Shown in pieces: positions 34,626 to 42,387 of a stretch of DNA of 64,000 nt. The notes under the pieces were generated by a model. The model was not told where the DNA came from. It ran no database searches and was given only the letters and a program-made list of their open reading frames with translations. The stretch comes from Haloferax sp046557615 (lineage in GTDB: Archaea > Halobacteriota > Halobacteria > Halobacteriales > Haloferacaceae). Where the stretch lies: contig NZ_JBKIII010000001.1 in assembly GCF_046557615.1 (NCBI RefSeq), positions 434,001-498,000 on the forward strand, in the 5' to 3' direction. The translations under genes and the position numbers were made by a program. The first letter of the stretch is position 1; the number at the start of each line of letters is the position of its first letter.

Positions 34626-35630
34626 ATGCGCGGGCGGGCAGTCTACTTCGTCGGACCGGAACGCGTCGAAGTTCGTGACCGCGACGTACCCGAGCCTGAC
34701 TCGAACGAAGTCCGCGTCAACACCCGCCTTTCGGCAGTCAGTTCTGGAACTGAACTGCTTATCTACCGCGGCGAAGCACCAACGTCGTTGAAGACCGACG
34801 AATCCATCGCCGCACTCGACGGCGACCTTTCGTTTCCACTTCGGTACGGCTACGCCGCAGTCGGCGAAATCGAGGCCGTCGGTGACGACATCTCGCCGTC
34901 GCTCGTCGGCACGCGCGTCTTCGCGTTCAATCCCCACGAGAGTCGATTTCTCGCCGAACCGCAGTCGCTCAGACACATCCCACAAGACGTAAGCGACGAA
35001 CGCGCCGCGCTCTTGCCGACGATGGAGACGGCGGTCAACTTCGTCATGGACGGGAATCCACTCATCGGCGAGCGGGTGACCGTCTTCGGTCAGGGTGTGG
35101 TCGGGCTCGCAACGACGGCACTTCTCTCGAAGTTCCCACTGGAACACCTCACCGTCGTGGACCGAATCGCCGAGCGCCGCCAACTCGCCCTCGAATTCGG
35201 GGCAGACCGCGCGCTCGCCCCGACTGAACTGGCGGAGACGGAAGATATCGGACACTCCGACCTCACCTTCGAACTCTCGGGCAACCCGAGTGCGCTCGAC
35301 GACGCCCTCGACGTGACGCGATACGATGGCCGCGTCATCGTCGGGTCGTGGTACGGCACGAAACCGGTGACGCTCGACCTCGGCGGTCGGTTCCATCGCT
35401 CGCGGATTCACGTCGAGAGTAGCCAAGTGAGTACTATCGAACCCGACCTACGGGGGCGCTGGGACACCGACCGCCGATTCGACCTCGCGTGGGACCACCT
35501 CCGTGACCTCCGACTCGACGCGCTGGTCACCCACCGCGTAGACGTGTCGAACGCCCCACAGGCCTACCAGTTACTCGAAGACGACCCTGACGAAGCCGTG
35601 CAAATCCTCTTTACCTACGGCAATAATTGA
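34626..35630 (+). CDS. MDR-family dehydrogenase lacking the zinc ligands
   Basis: 334 aa, medium-chain dehydrogenase/reductase fold. N-terminal GroES-like domain followed by a Rossmann domain (VTVFGQGVVGLATTALLSKF, and VVDRIAERR at strand 2). The catalytic Zn Cys (usually CGxCGSD) is replaced by SAVSSGTELLIYRG and the GHE motif by RYGYAAVGE, so it is probably zinc-independent, resembling the BchC-like branch. Between GTP cyclohydrolase III and the PTPS-like gene it could reduce or oxidise a pterin side chain; this is inference. Confidence 0.85.
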   Translation: MRGRAVYFVGPERVEVRDRDVPEPDSNEVRVNTRLSAVSSGTELLIYRGEAPTSLKTDESIAALDGDLSFPLRYGYAAVGEIEAVGDDISPSLVGTRVFAFNPHESRFLAEPQSLRHIPQDVSDERAALLPTMETAVNFVMDGNPLIGERVTVFGQGVVGLATTALLSKFPLEHLTVVDRIAERRQLALEFGADRALAPTELAETEDIGHSDLTFELSGNPSALDDALDVTRYDGRVIVGSWYGTKPVTLDLGGRFHRSRIHVESSQVSTIEPDLRGRWDTDRRFDLAWDHLRDLRLDALVTHRVDVSNAPQAYQLLEDDPDEAVQILFTYGNN

Positions 35631-35631
35631 G

Positions 35632-36015
35632 GTGAATATGTATCGTGTGTCGGTTCGCAGAGATGTCATCGCACAGCACTATCTGACCGTTCCGAACCCC
35701 GGTCCAGAGGGGAAACTTCACTCGCACGCATTCACCGTCGAAGTCGAGCTCACTGGAGCAGAACTCAACGAATACGGTTATCTCGTGGATATCGACGACG
35801 TGAAAGCCGCACTCGACGCGACGCTCGAACGCTACCGCGATTCGACGATGAACGACCTGCCCGAGTTCGAAGGGAAGAATCCGAGCGTCGAACGCTTTGC
35901 ACGCTTCGTCTGCGAGCGCTTCGGCGATGCCGCGACGCTCGACCAGACCGAGCGCGTGTCGGTTCGAATCTGGGAGGACGATACCGCGAGCGCGACCTAC
36001 GAGACGACGGTCTAA
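35632..36015 (+). CDS. 6-pyruvoyl-tetrahydropterin synthase family protein with Cys-to-Glu change
   Basis: 127 aa, COG0720 fold. The three zinc His are present at H16, H30 and H32 (AQHYL, KLHSHAF), the same spacing as in QueD. The catalytic Cys four residues before the second His is replaced by Glu26 (GPEGKLHSH). Glu at this position is the mark of PTPS-III-type enzymes, which release 6-hydroxymethyl-dihydropterin from dihydroneopterin triphosphate instead of making pyruvoyl-tetrahydropterin. GTG at 35632 or ATG at 35638 can start it. Ends one base before the glycosyltransferase GTG. Confidence 0.88.
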   Translation: MNMYRVSVRRDVIAQHYLTVPNPGPEGKLHSHAFTVEVELTGAELNEYGYLVDIDDVKAALDATLERYRDSTMNDLPEFEGKNPSVERFARFVCERFGDAATLDQTERVSVRIWEDDTASATYETTV

Positions 36016-36016
36016 C

Positions 36017-37081
36017 GTGCACGTTGGCTTCGTCATCTACGGGCCGCTCGACACCCGCTCAGGTGGCTACCGCTACGATTTCGAACTGGTCCGCGGCCTC
36101 CGAGCCGCAGGCGACGACGTGACGATTATCTCGCTTCCTGAGCGCCCGTACCTGCATCGACTCCGAGACAACGTTGGGACGACGAAGCGCCTCCGCGAAC
36201 TCGACGTCGATGTGTTGCTCCAAGACGAGTTGTGCCACCCGTCGCTCGCGTTCGTGAACTCGCGCGTCGAGAGCGACGTTCCAATCGTCTCGGTCGTCCA
36301 CCACCTCATAGCGATGGAACAGCAGCACCCATGGCGACAACGCATCCGGAAAGAAATCGAGACTCGTTATTTGCGCTCTGTCGATGCGTTCGTGTTCAAC
36401 AGCGAGACGACGAAAGCGACGGTCGAAGCCCGAACGTCGCCGACGCGGAGTGTGACCGCACTCCCTGCTGGTAACCGATTTTCAGACTACTGCGAACTAC
36501 TCAGCGAATCAGATATCCAGGCGCGTGCCGCAGAGTCTCCGCTCCGAATCGTCACTGTGGGGAATCTCGAACCGCGGAAGAACGTCCACGGACTCGTTCG
36601 AGGACTCGCGCGTATCCCGGGCGACTGGGAGTTGACTGTCGTCGGCGCACCCGTGAATACACGCTACCAGCAGTTCCTCCGGACACTCGTCGCCGAACTC
36701 GGCGTTTCGGACCGCGTGACCTTCACTGGCCGCCTCTCGGATTCCGACCTCGCCGAGACACTCACCCGGTCGCACCTCTTCGCGCAACCCTCGCAGTACG
36801 AAGGCTTCGGTATCGCCGCACTGGAGGCGATGGGATTCGGCCTTCCGGCGCTCGTCTCGACCAACGGCGGCGCACAGGAACTCGTCACCCATCGTGTCGA
36901 TGGCTTTCTCGTCGACCCAGCCGACCCTTCCGAAATCACGGACTTCGTGGCTCCGCTGTGTCAAAATAGAGCGCGACTCGTCGCGTTGTCACTCGCGGCG
37001 CGAGACCGGTTTTTAGAACACAATTCGTGGGACGAGACGGCGAACGTAGTTCGAGAGTTCTTGTGTGAGTTGGTGGAGTGA
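36017..37081 (+). CDS. GT4-family glycosyltransferase
   Basis: 354 aa, GT-B fold. N-terminal VGFVIYGPLDTRSGGYRYD acceptor domain; C-terminal donor domain with RIVTVGNLEPRKNVHGLV, GRLSDSDLAETL, and YEGFGIAALEAMGFGLP followed by STNGGAQELV, the EX7E-type motif. Starts with GTG one base after the PTPS stop. As last gene of the gch3-MDR-PTPS operon, it may glycosylate the operon product (as in solfapterin or cyanobacterial pterin glycosides) rather than act in N-glycosylation. That role is inferred only from position. Confidence 0.88.
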   Translation: MHVGFVIYGPLDTRSGGYRYDFELVRGLRAAGDDVTIISLPERPYLHRLRDNVGTTKRLRELDVDVLLQDELCHPSLAFVNSRVESDVPIVSVVHHLIAMEQQHPWRQRIRKEIETRYLRSVDAFVFNSETTKATVEARTSPTRSVTALPAGNRFSDYCELLSESDIQARAAESPLRIVTVGNLEPRKNVHGLVRGLARIPGDWELTVVGAPVNTRYQQFLRTLVAELGVSDRVTFTGRLSDSDLAETLTRSHLFAQPSQYEGFGIAALEAMGFGLPALVSTNGGAQELVTHRVDGFLVDPADPSEITDFVAPLCQNRARLVALSLAARDRFLEHNSWDETANVVREFLCELVE

Positions 37082-37149
37082 GTGTCAAGTTGGTCGAGTC
37101 GGTCGAGTCGGTCGAGTGGGTCGGGTAAGTTTTGACAGACCGAAGGTCG

Positions 37150-37632
37150 TTATCTGTCGTTTCGGACCCACTCTTGCAGCGTGAATCGGTCGTATGCTTC
37201 TTCTGATTCGAGCTCCCACTCGCTTTCGTCCCACTCCGGATAGAACGTGTCTCCTTCGTACTCTCCCGGTACTCTGCTGAGCGCCATCCGGTCGATGTGA
37301 GGTTGGAAGAGCGAGTAAATTCCAGCACCACCGATGACGTAGGCCGTGTCCGCCCCGAGTGACTCTGCGATTTCGACTGCCTCTTCGACGCTTCGAGCGT
37401 GGTGGGCGGTGTCCACCTCAAAATTCTGCTCGCTTCGACTGAGGACGATTTGGGCGCTTCCCGGTAGGTCGTCGAGCATCGACTCGAACGTCTTTCGCCC
37501 GAGAATCACCGGATGGGCTTTGATTCGGTCTCGATACTGTCGCTTGTCCTCGGGGATGCTCGGCCACGGAAGTTCACCGTCGATTCCGATGACGTGATTG
37601 TCGGCGAGAGCGGCGACAGAGACGAGTTGCAT
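37150..37632 (-). CDS. folA: Dihydrofolate reductase (HdrA-like)
   Basis: 160 aa. MQLVSVAALADNHVIGIDGELPWP is the classical DHFR opening (cited for its IG..G.LPW motif), GRKTFESM follows, and AYVIGGAGIYSLF carries the NADPH glycine loop. It is very close to what I recall of Haloferax HdrA. Reduces dihydrofolate to tetrahydrofolate. It faces the pterin-gene run (convergent with the glycosyltransferase), which supports a pterin/folate neighbourhood. Confidence 0.95.
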   Translation of the reverse strand: MQLVSVAALADNHVIGIDGELPWPSIPEDKRQYRDRIKAHPVILGRKTFESMLDDLPGSAQIVLSRSEQNFEVDTAHHARSVEEAVEIAESLGADTAYVIGGAGIYSLFQPHIDRMALSRVPGEYEGDTFYPEWDESEWELESEEAYDRFTLQEWVRNDR

Positions 37633-37737
37633 TAGTGAGGTGTTGGTGAGTGTGTGGAAAACCGTTGTGACGTCTCTCTGATTTCGCTTGGTGATGGTCG
37701 CATACAGTAAAAACGGAATCTGGGGACGTGGTGCCGT

Positions 37738-38007
37738 TCAGGTCGATGCAGCGTCGCAGTTCCATCCGGGGTCGTGACCAGTTTGGCTGATGAGGTCAGA
37801 CCGACACGCCGGGCAATAGTCTGGCGTGTCCGATTTGTTTCGCGGGACGAAGACGCCCCCACCGCACTCGACGCACGCATCAGTGACGATGGTCGTGCAA
37901 TCCGCACAGATATTGAAGTCGTCAACTGTGAGGTCGCGCAGCGCTTCGAGTTGTTTGTCCAAGATGTACTCGTCGATAACCGCCTGACAACTTTGGCACG
38001 GCTTCAT
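37738..38007 (-). CDS. Multi-zinc-ribbon hypothetical protein
   Basis: 89 aa from the ATG at 38007. Four CxxC pairs: CQSC near the start, CADC, CVEC and CPAC, with a further Cys near the C-terminus, so at least two zinc ribbons. A helix separates the first pair from the rest (IDEYILDKQLEALRDL). Such small zinc proteins are abundant in haloarchaea and mostly uncharacterised. The codons upstream of 38007 lack zinc motifs. Confidence 0.7.
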   Translation of the reverse strand: MKPCQSCQAVIDEYILDKQLEALRDLTVDDFNICADCTTIVTDACVECGGGVFVPRNKSDTPDYCPACRSDLISQTGHDPGWNCDAAST

Positions 38008-38291
38008 AACGATACGACGTGTTCTATGGTAACGTTGCACATATACTTGTCGCCACGAAATTATTCGACACAAGAGTTTCTGGTCCAAGAATAGCCGTCG
38101 CTCGCTGTTGTTAGTGCAGACGGGGTAGGTTAGTCAGCATTTGGCTCACGTGGTAACCCACGCGAGTCGAAAGGTGCATCCCAACCGTGCCGTCTGCATG
38201 TGTCTCACTGCTTTGGGTTGAAAAGGCCTCCGATGCCCTGGTTTGGCTGTCGTTGGGTTGCCAGAACAGATGACCAAACTTGGCTCACTTC
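38008..38291. other. Gap between zinc-ribbon gene and pseudogene
   Basis: About 280 bp without a supportable gene. Open frames here are short and have mixed codon use. The stretch borders decayed sequence next to the integration site and may itself be remnant DNA. Confidence 0.4.
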
Positions 38292-38794
38292 TCACTCGGC
38301 GTACCGGCTGATGTACTCGGATAGCGTCTGTATATCGGGATGCTCCGAGAGAGAAGGGTTGAGATTACAGATTGTTTCTACATACTCTCTGGTCACCGAA
38401 CTAATTCCGATATCCAGGCGTTCTTTCTGACTACCTGAGCGGAATCTGCAGGAATACGCTTTGCGGGGTCACGAACACCACCGATAGTGTGACAACCAGT
38501 AATCGTCATCGATTCACTATCAATCGGTTCGAACACGAGTCACATCGGCCCATCGTAGAATTCGACTACCTGCTTTTCGTCTCGAATGATGCTTGGAAGT
38601 GCCTCAAACTGGCCGATGAGGTTCCCCGTCATATAGTCCCCAGCGCCAGTCTCGGCGCTCCCTAACACATAGTTTCCTTCCACTTCGATGGCCATCGCTG
38701 TCAGGGGGTTCGAATCCCCTTTTTCAACGACTTGCCTTCGGAAACGGCCGGTGAATCGAATCTGGATATGAATTGCTTGAGTTACGTTGGTCAT
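38292..38794 (-). pseudogene. Broken hypothetical gene beside the tRNA-Trp integration site
   Basis: An intact 84-codon start (MTNVTQAIHIQIRF... to VVEFYDGPM) ends at TGA (38540-38542). The same frame then continues LVFEPIDSESMTITGCHT... to about 38435, where sense sequence shifts to another frame (GSQKERLDIGISSVTREYVE... ending ISRYAE, stop at 38292-38294). Read together they give one protein of about 165 aa with one nonsense codon and one frameshift. Family unknown. The 84-aa part could still be translated on its own. Confidence 0.6.
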
Positions 38795-38861
38795 GTTATC
38801 GGTCGAAGTGCGAGACTCGCGTTCTGTATTCGGCACGGGTTCTACAGGGTATCTAATGGGA

Positions 38862-38974
38862 TTTGAACCTCACTCGCAACGCTTCGCGTTGCTCGCTGGT
38901 TCAAACCCTCCGTCGGGCATTTTACACAGAACCCACGCCGTCCGCAACGCGACGAGACGCGTTGCTCGGTGGGT
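38862..38974. repeat. Two long hairpins left of the integration site
   Basis: First hairpin: TTTGAACC (38862-38869) and GCAACG (38876-38881) pair with CGTTGC (38887-38892) and GGTTCAAA (38898-38905) around a CTTCG loop. Second: ACCCAC (38931-38936) and GCAACGCG (38944-38951) pair with CGCGTTGC (38958-38965) and GTGGGT (38969-38974). Both carry a GCAACG/CGTTGC core, so they may be copies of one repeat family. They end 17 bp before the leftmost att core. Confidence 0.6.
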
Positions 38975-38991
38975 GAGTTTGAGAGAAGAAT

Positions 38992-39003
38992 GGGGACGGA
39001 GGG
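38992..39003. repeat. Attachment site 1 (left end of element A)
   Basis: Core GGGGACGGAGGG, identical to the 3' end of the tRNA-Trp gene (read on the plus strand) and to the core at 49396. The sequence to its right, up to the integrase stop, closely matches the sequence right of the second core; the sequence to its left matches neither of the others. This is the outer chromosomal junction. Confidence 0.8.
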
Positions 39004-39065
39004 CACTCTCTTTGGAACCTAAAGCGGCATTCTGGCCCCTGAGTCGCCAGAATTCGCGCACCCCC

Positions 39066-40103
39066 TCAGTCATGGTTCTGAATGTCGAGGGATGCGCTCA
39101 GTTCACTACGCCGCTTCAGAAACCGCTCGTGTTCATCCGCCTTGTCGTAGTACCGGCGGATGGTCGAGGGCGAAGCGTTGACTCTCTCAGCAACAAGTTC
39201 AATCGGAATCTTGCGGTCGAGTTGCCACGTAATCGACCCGGTACGAATCGCGTGCGGTGACCGCGACGAAGGGCACTTACTCGCCCCGTTCCGAGTCGTG
39301 TACTCACACGAGAACCGCTCTCGCCCGTGTGGGCACTCTCTGTAGAGACACGGTTGGTTCCCGAGGTACGACCACGCCCTTAACGTCGATTTGGACGGTC
39401 GCCCCTGCCGACAGGAGAACAGCGGTTCGCGTCCGTACTCGTCGCGCTTGTCCGAACGCTCCCGAGCGATGTACGTGTCCAACGCGTCCACGACAGCCTG
39501 CGGCACGCCGACCACGCGCTCGCCGTCGGTCTTATTCTTCAACGGCGTTCCCGTCGCCGGTTGGTGACGGAACTCGAGTGAACGCTCTTCCTGGTCGAAA
39601 TCGCTCAGGTCGAGCGCGCGTATTCCCCCCATTCGAGCACCCGTGTGCCATGCCACTTCGAGGAACGCATGATGTGCAGTTCCGAACAATCGGCGAGAAT
39701 CACGATACTTCGAGAGCAGGCCGAGGGCGTCCTCGGCTGCCAACTTCTCGTCGCTGGTCTGCTGGTCTTTCGTCAGCTTCGGAACCTCGATCTTCTCGAG
39801 CAGGTCCGGGTCAGCCGCCTCGATGCGCTGGCAGTACTTCACGAGTTGTCGCAGCGCGACAATCGATCCCTTGACTGTCGCCGGAGACACGCCCTGACCC
39901 TCGCGGTGAGTCTGATACTCATCTACGAGCCAGCCGTTCAGATCGGCCATCGACTCCACGTTTTCTGACTCGCACCAGTGAACGAACGTCGTCAGCCGGT
40001 TCTTGTAGGACCGAACCGTCGCTGGCGTCTGCGATTGCGCACGCCGAGCGAGAAATCTGTCACGTGCCTCTCGTGGCGACAGGTCGCGCATCTCGGCGTT
40101 CAT
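39066..40103 (-). CDS. Tyrosine recombinase (integrase) of element A
   Basis: 345 aa. N-terminal SAM-like core-binding domain (about 1-115: TPATVRSYKNRLTTFVHWCE), catalytic domain with Arg in HTGARMGGIRALD (about 157), SPHAIRT (His-x2-Arg, about 284-287) and nucleophile Tyr in STIRRYYDKAD (about 318/319). A Cys-rich insert (CLYRECPHGRERFSC) between boxes may bind zinc. It differs from the element B integrase at about 14 positions by eye. Starts within the 4-nt ATGA overlap with the 82-aa gene. Its C-terminus ends about 60 bp from att 1. Confidence 0.95.
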   Translation of the reverse strand: MNAEMRDLSPREARDRFLARRAQSQTPATVRSYKNRLTTFVHWCESENVESMADLNGWLVDEYQTHREGQGVSPATVKGSIVALRQLVKYCQRIEAADPDLLEKIEVPKLTKDQQTSDEKLAAEDALGLLSKYRDSRRLFGTAHHAFLEVAWHTGARMGGIRALDLSDFDQEERSLEFRHQPATGTPLKNKTDGERVVGVPQAVVDALDTYIARERSDKRDEYGREPLFSCRQGRPSKSTLRAWSYLGNQPCLYRECPHGRERFSCEYTTRNGASKCPSSRSPHAIRTGSITWQLDRKIPIELVAERVNASPSTIRRYYDKADEHERFLKRRSELSASLDIQNHD

Positions 40104-40348
40104 TGCTGAACCTCCAGCTCGAGGTCGTCGTCAGAAGCAGTCTGCAGTACGACTTCCTCGCGCGAAAGTAACTCGCCGCTCACCTTATCCTTCAGTTCAT
40201 AGAACTTGGCGTCAACGTCTTTCGCGGACGCGCATCGCTGGCACCAGAAGTGGTCGCTCGCCGCTTCCCAGGTTCTGTGTTCACGGGGACACGTGAACCG
40301 CCAGCGATCCGTCCGGTTCTCTACTCGAATAACCTGCGTATTCGACAT
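40100..40348 (-). CDS. Small zinc-finger protein cotranscribed with integrase A
   Basis: 82 aa (MSNTQVIRVENRTD...). CPREHRTWEAASDHFWCQRC supplies two Cys pairs or a Cys/His set, so a zinc finger is likely; the C-terminus is acidic. The gene overlaps the integrase start by 4 nt. A TATA-like TATTATAAC (minus strand, 40372-40380) 28 nt upstream marks a leaderless promoter for this pair. Small genes in this position act as excisionase-like partners in SNJ2-type integrase operons; that role is inferred here. Confidence 0.7.
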   Translation of the reverse strand: MSNTQVIRVENRTDRWRFTCPREHRTWEAASDHFWCQRCASAKDVDAKFYELKDKVSGELLSREEVVLQTASDDDLELEVQQ

Positions 40349-40552
40349 CACAATTGGGCGGCCACCCGCCTTGTTATAATACACATGCTCGCACGCATGG
40401 TGGAAGTGAAAGTGAACGAATTGGGCCGACGTACCCCCGAAATCGGGCATTTTTGCGAGTGAAACTAAACGGTCTTTTGGTGGCTGTACTGACGCTCGAG
40501 CGCGGGGTTCAATACCGCACGGAATTGAATCGAACATGGCTTTCGTGGTAGT

Positions 40553-40647
40553 GCACGGAAGCCCACGCGGACCTGCTGTTCCAGCAGCGAGGTCCGTTTC
40601 TGAGGAACCTATCGGAGAGCGATAGGTCCACGAAGGTGCTTCCGTAC
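40553..40647. other. Predicted three-way-junction RNA/DNA structure
   Basis: Terminal stem GCACGGAAGC (40553-40562) with GCTTCCGTAC (40638-40647), 10 pairs with one wobble. Inside are GGACCT/AGGTCC (40569-40574/40590-40595) capped by GCTG/CAGC, and CCTATC/GATAGG (40608-40613/40621-40626). TTCGTGG (40542-40548) and CCACGAA (40628-40634) could form an alternative or pseudoknotted pairing. Could be a small RNA on either strand or a replication-origin cruciform. Confidence 0.5.
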
Positions 40648-40671
40648 TCCCTGTCCACACCCTACCCATTT

Positions 40672-40689
40672 AGTTGTTGTTCAACAACT
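40672..40689. promoter_or_regulatory. Palindromic operator upstream of the element A regulator
   Basis: AGTTGTTG-TT-CAACAACT, an 8-bp perfect inverted repeat with 2-bp spacer, followed by another GTTGTTG half-site (40691-40697). It lies about 35 bp before the TATA box of the winged-helix gene, a fitting position for autoregulation. Confidence 0.55.
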
Positions 40690-40720
40690 GGTTGTTGATA
40701 AACACCGAATTTCGTCAGAA

Positions 40721-40730
40721 TAATATAAAA
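40721..40730 (+). promoter_or_regulatory. TATA box of the winged-helix regulator gene
   Basis: TAATATAAAA centred 29 nt before the ATG at 40755: a strong haloarchaeal TATA element at leaderless spacing, and the reason the start at 40755 is preferred. Confidence 0.65.
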
Positions 40731-40754
40731 GATACCTCCACGTTGGTTTCCAAA

Positions 40755-40970
40755 ATGGCAGGTCGGAAGCCGACCGTTACCGACGAAGAAATCCTATCTA
40801 TCTTCGAGTCTCACAAAGATCCGTTTCTCTCTACTGCTGAAGTTGCTGAAGAACTTGATTTCTCCCAACAGGGGACTATAAAGAGATTACAGGCGCTCGA
40901 GAGTGAGGGCCATCTTCGCAATAAGAATGCTGGTGGAAGCCTAATTTGGTGGCTGTCTTCGGAACAATAG
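40755..40970 (+). CDS. Small winged-helix regulator of element A
   Basis: 71 aa. MAGRKPTVTDEEILSIFES, then a helix-turn-helix (TAEVAEELDFSQQGTIKRLQAL) and wing (EGHLRNKNAGGSLIWWL). No effector domain, as in small archaeal plasmid/virus repressors. It sits behind a palindrome and TATA box, opposite the integrase operon, so it probably controls the element's lysogeny-like switch. Convergent with the HEPN-type gene, 4 bp apart. Confidence 0.8.
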   Translation: MAGRKPTVTDEEILSIFESHKDPFLSTAEVAEELDFSQQGTIKRLQALESEGHLRNKNAGGSLIWWLSSEQ

Positions 40971-40974
40971 ACTT

Positions 40975-42024
40975 TTACTTCAAATCTGACTCTGCATCAG
41001 ATTCGCCCGTGTCGTCGTAATTTTCTTCTCGTAACAATTCTCGGCCCTTTTTTCGAATTGAGACAACCTCTTGATCTTTGTTGAGGTCTAAATATCCGAT
41101 ATGGTCCATTCTAAGACACCGTTGTCTTACTCTCTCTGGGTCTCTGAGCAATATTGTCTCTAATTTAGATAGGGATATTTGCCCACCCTTTGAGTCGATT
41201 ACGTCTAAAATGCTCAATTGCAGTAATTGGGTGTCAGTGTCTAGACCACCAAATCCAATATCGAAGCCATCGCTCCCTGACTCAATTTCGCCAACTTCTA
41301 CTGATTCGTACGCTTCCTCAATTTTCGATTCAAGTATACCCAATACACTTTCAGCGGTAGCCTTGACGTTGGCTTCTTCATTAGAATTGAGTTCGCCCCA
41401 CGGAGAATGCGCTAATTTGTTTCGTAGAGATGCCATCGACTGGAGATACCCATGTTCGACTTCATCGATTACGTCAAAGAGGTGGGCCAGTCGAATTCGA
41501 TCTGTATGTCCCATCCCCTCAATTAGACTCATTTCGTTGTTCGAGAGAGGTTCCTCTTTCAAATCTTGAAACGCAAGTTGGGATTGAAACTCTAAGTATG
41601 CCTCAAAGAAGGCACTCTGTCGGATAATTAGTGGCTTGAATTGACCAGCATCAGCTAGCTTGTTTTGCGCCTCAACTTCACTTTCCACGAGTGTAAATAA
41701 CCCCATCTGCACCATCTGCTCCTCGGCAAGCCTAATGATGGGTGCCGCACGTCCAAAGTCTTCTTTCCACTCTTTTGGAGGGTTTGAGACTACAATCGCA
41801 GGTCCTTCTCTTGGTTCATCGGGGTCAATCTCTCGGCCATTTTCGGACATATTCTTGGCCAATTCATCGACATCTGTCCTGTAGAATTTCTTAATAGCGT
41901 CAAACGAAGCAAACTCCTTTTCGACCCGGTCCCACCACTGGTCCATAGGGAAATTCAAAGTAAAACCTGAGTCTTGATACGTCACTTCAATCTCAAAGAC
42001 TCGATCTTCCGTACCATCAGACAT
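40975..42024 (-). CDS. HEPN-type protein with C-terminal winged helix
   Basis: 349 aa, AT-rich codons. Helical middle region (about 95-240) contains IIRQSAFFEAYLEFQSQ and, at residues 201-206, RNKLAH, the R-x4-H signature of HEPN ribonucleases, with a following SPWG. Residues about 262-335 look like a winged helix (LSILDVIDSKGGQISLSKLE, RCLRMDHIGYLDL). HEPN proteins cleave RNA in toxin-antitoxin and abortive-infection systems. No obvious MNT antitoxin partner is adjacent; the 71-aa winged-helix gene is convergent. Start at 42024 chosen over a Cys/His-rich extension to 42114. Confidence 0.6.
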   Translation of the reverse strand: MSDGTEDRVFEIEVTYQDSGFTLNFPMDQWWDRVEKEFASFDAIKKFYRTDVDELAKNMSENGREIDPDEPREGPAIVVSNPPKEWKEDFGRAAPIIRLAEEQMVQMGLFTLVESEVEAQNKLADAGQFKPLIIRQSAFFEAYLEFQSQLAFQDLKEEPLSNNEMSLIEGMGHTDRIRLAHLFDVIDEVEHGYLQSMASLRNKLAHSPWGELNSNEEANVKATAESVLGILESKIEEAYESVEVGEIESGSDGFDIGFGGLDTDTQLLQLSILDVIDSKGGQISLSKLETILLRDPERVRQRCLRMDHIGYLDLNKDQEVVSIRKKGRELLREENYDDTGESDAESDLK

Positions 42025-42387
42025 AATTTGAGATTGGATACATGATGCATGACATTTTCGACGCTGAGATCTAACCGGATGGATTTCCCCCTCTTTATCA
42101 ACCAACGTATGCACGGGGGGTCGGTTTGCGTGGATTTTGAGTCAAAGAATGCTCCTCTTTTTTTACGCTGGATAGTATACGACCGAGGTACTTCCCCCAA
42201 CCAGTCTGGACTGATTCGAATCTATGCACATTGACTGGTGTCGTTGGTAGTCTATGTGCATACATCGAGGATTGTGTATACATTCACGCTCGACCCCGGG
42301 GTGTTTGACCTAAACAAGCTTGAGGGACTACCTGAGTGAGTCTTGAACGACAGAATTAGTGGTAGGACAGCGAACTCCTGAGAACGT
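42025..42387. other. Gap with a 9-bp inverted repeat
   Basis: About 360 bp with no supportable gene. It contains TATGCACAT (42223-42231) and its exact inverse ATGTGCATA (42254-42262) with a 22-bp spacer, which could be an operator for the HEPN-type gene (about 200 bp upstream of its start) or a terminator-like hairpin for the lipoprotein gene. Confidence 0.45.

Larger units (their letters stand above)
40349..40754. other. Noncoding control region of element A
   Basis: About 405 bp between divergent units. From left: the promoter of the integrase operon (40372-40380), AGTGAAAGTGAA (40405-40416) and AGTGAAACT (40458-40466) repeats, a GCGG-loop-CCGC hairpin with GGTTCAATA loop (40502-40518), a large structured element (40553-40647), the operator palindrome (40672-40689), and a TATA box (40721-40730). 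The corresponding stretch of element B has the same order of parts, which suggests a conserved switch or origin. Confidence 0.6.

Noticed and set aside
33972..35426. 484-codon minus-strand open frame
   Set aside because: Antisense to GTP cyclohydrolase III and the MDR gene; no motifs.
38540..38542. In-frame TGA as a selenocysteine codon
   Set aside because: No selenocysteine machinery or insertion element evident, and a frameshift further down shows general decay.
38700..38725. T-arm-like GGGGGTTCGAATCCCC as a tRNA
   Set aside because: No matching acceptor, D-arm or anticodon stem around it; it lies in the reading frame of the pseudogene (EKGDSNPL).
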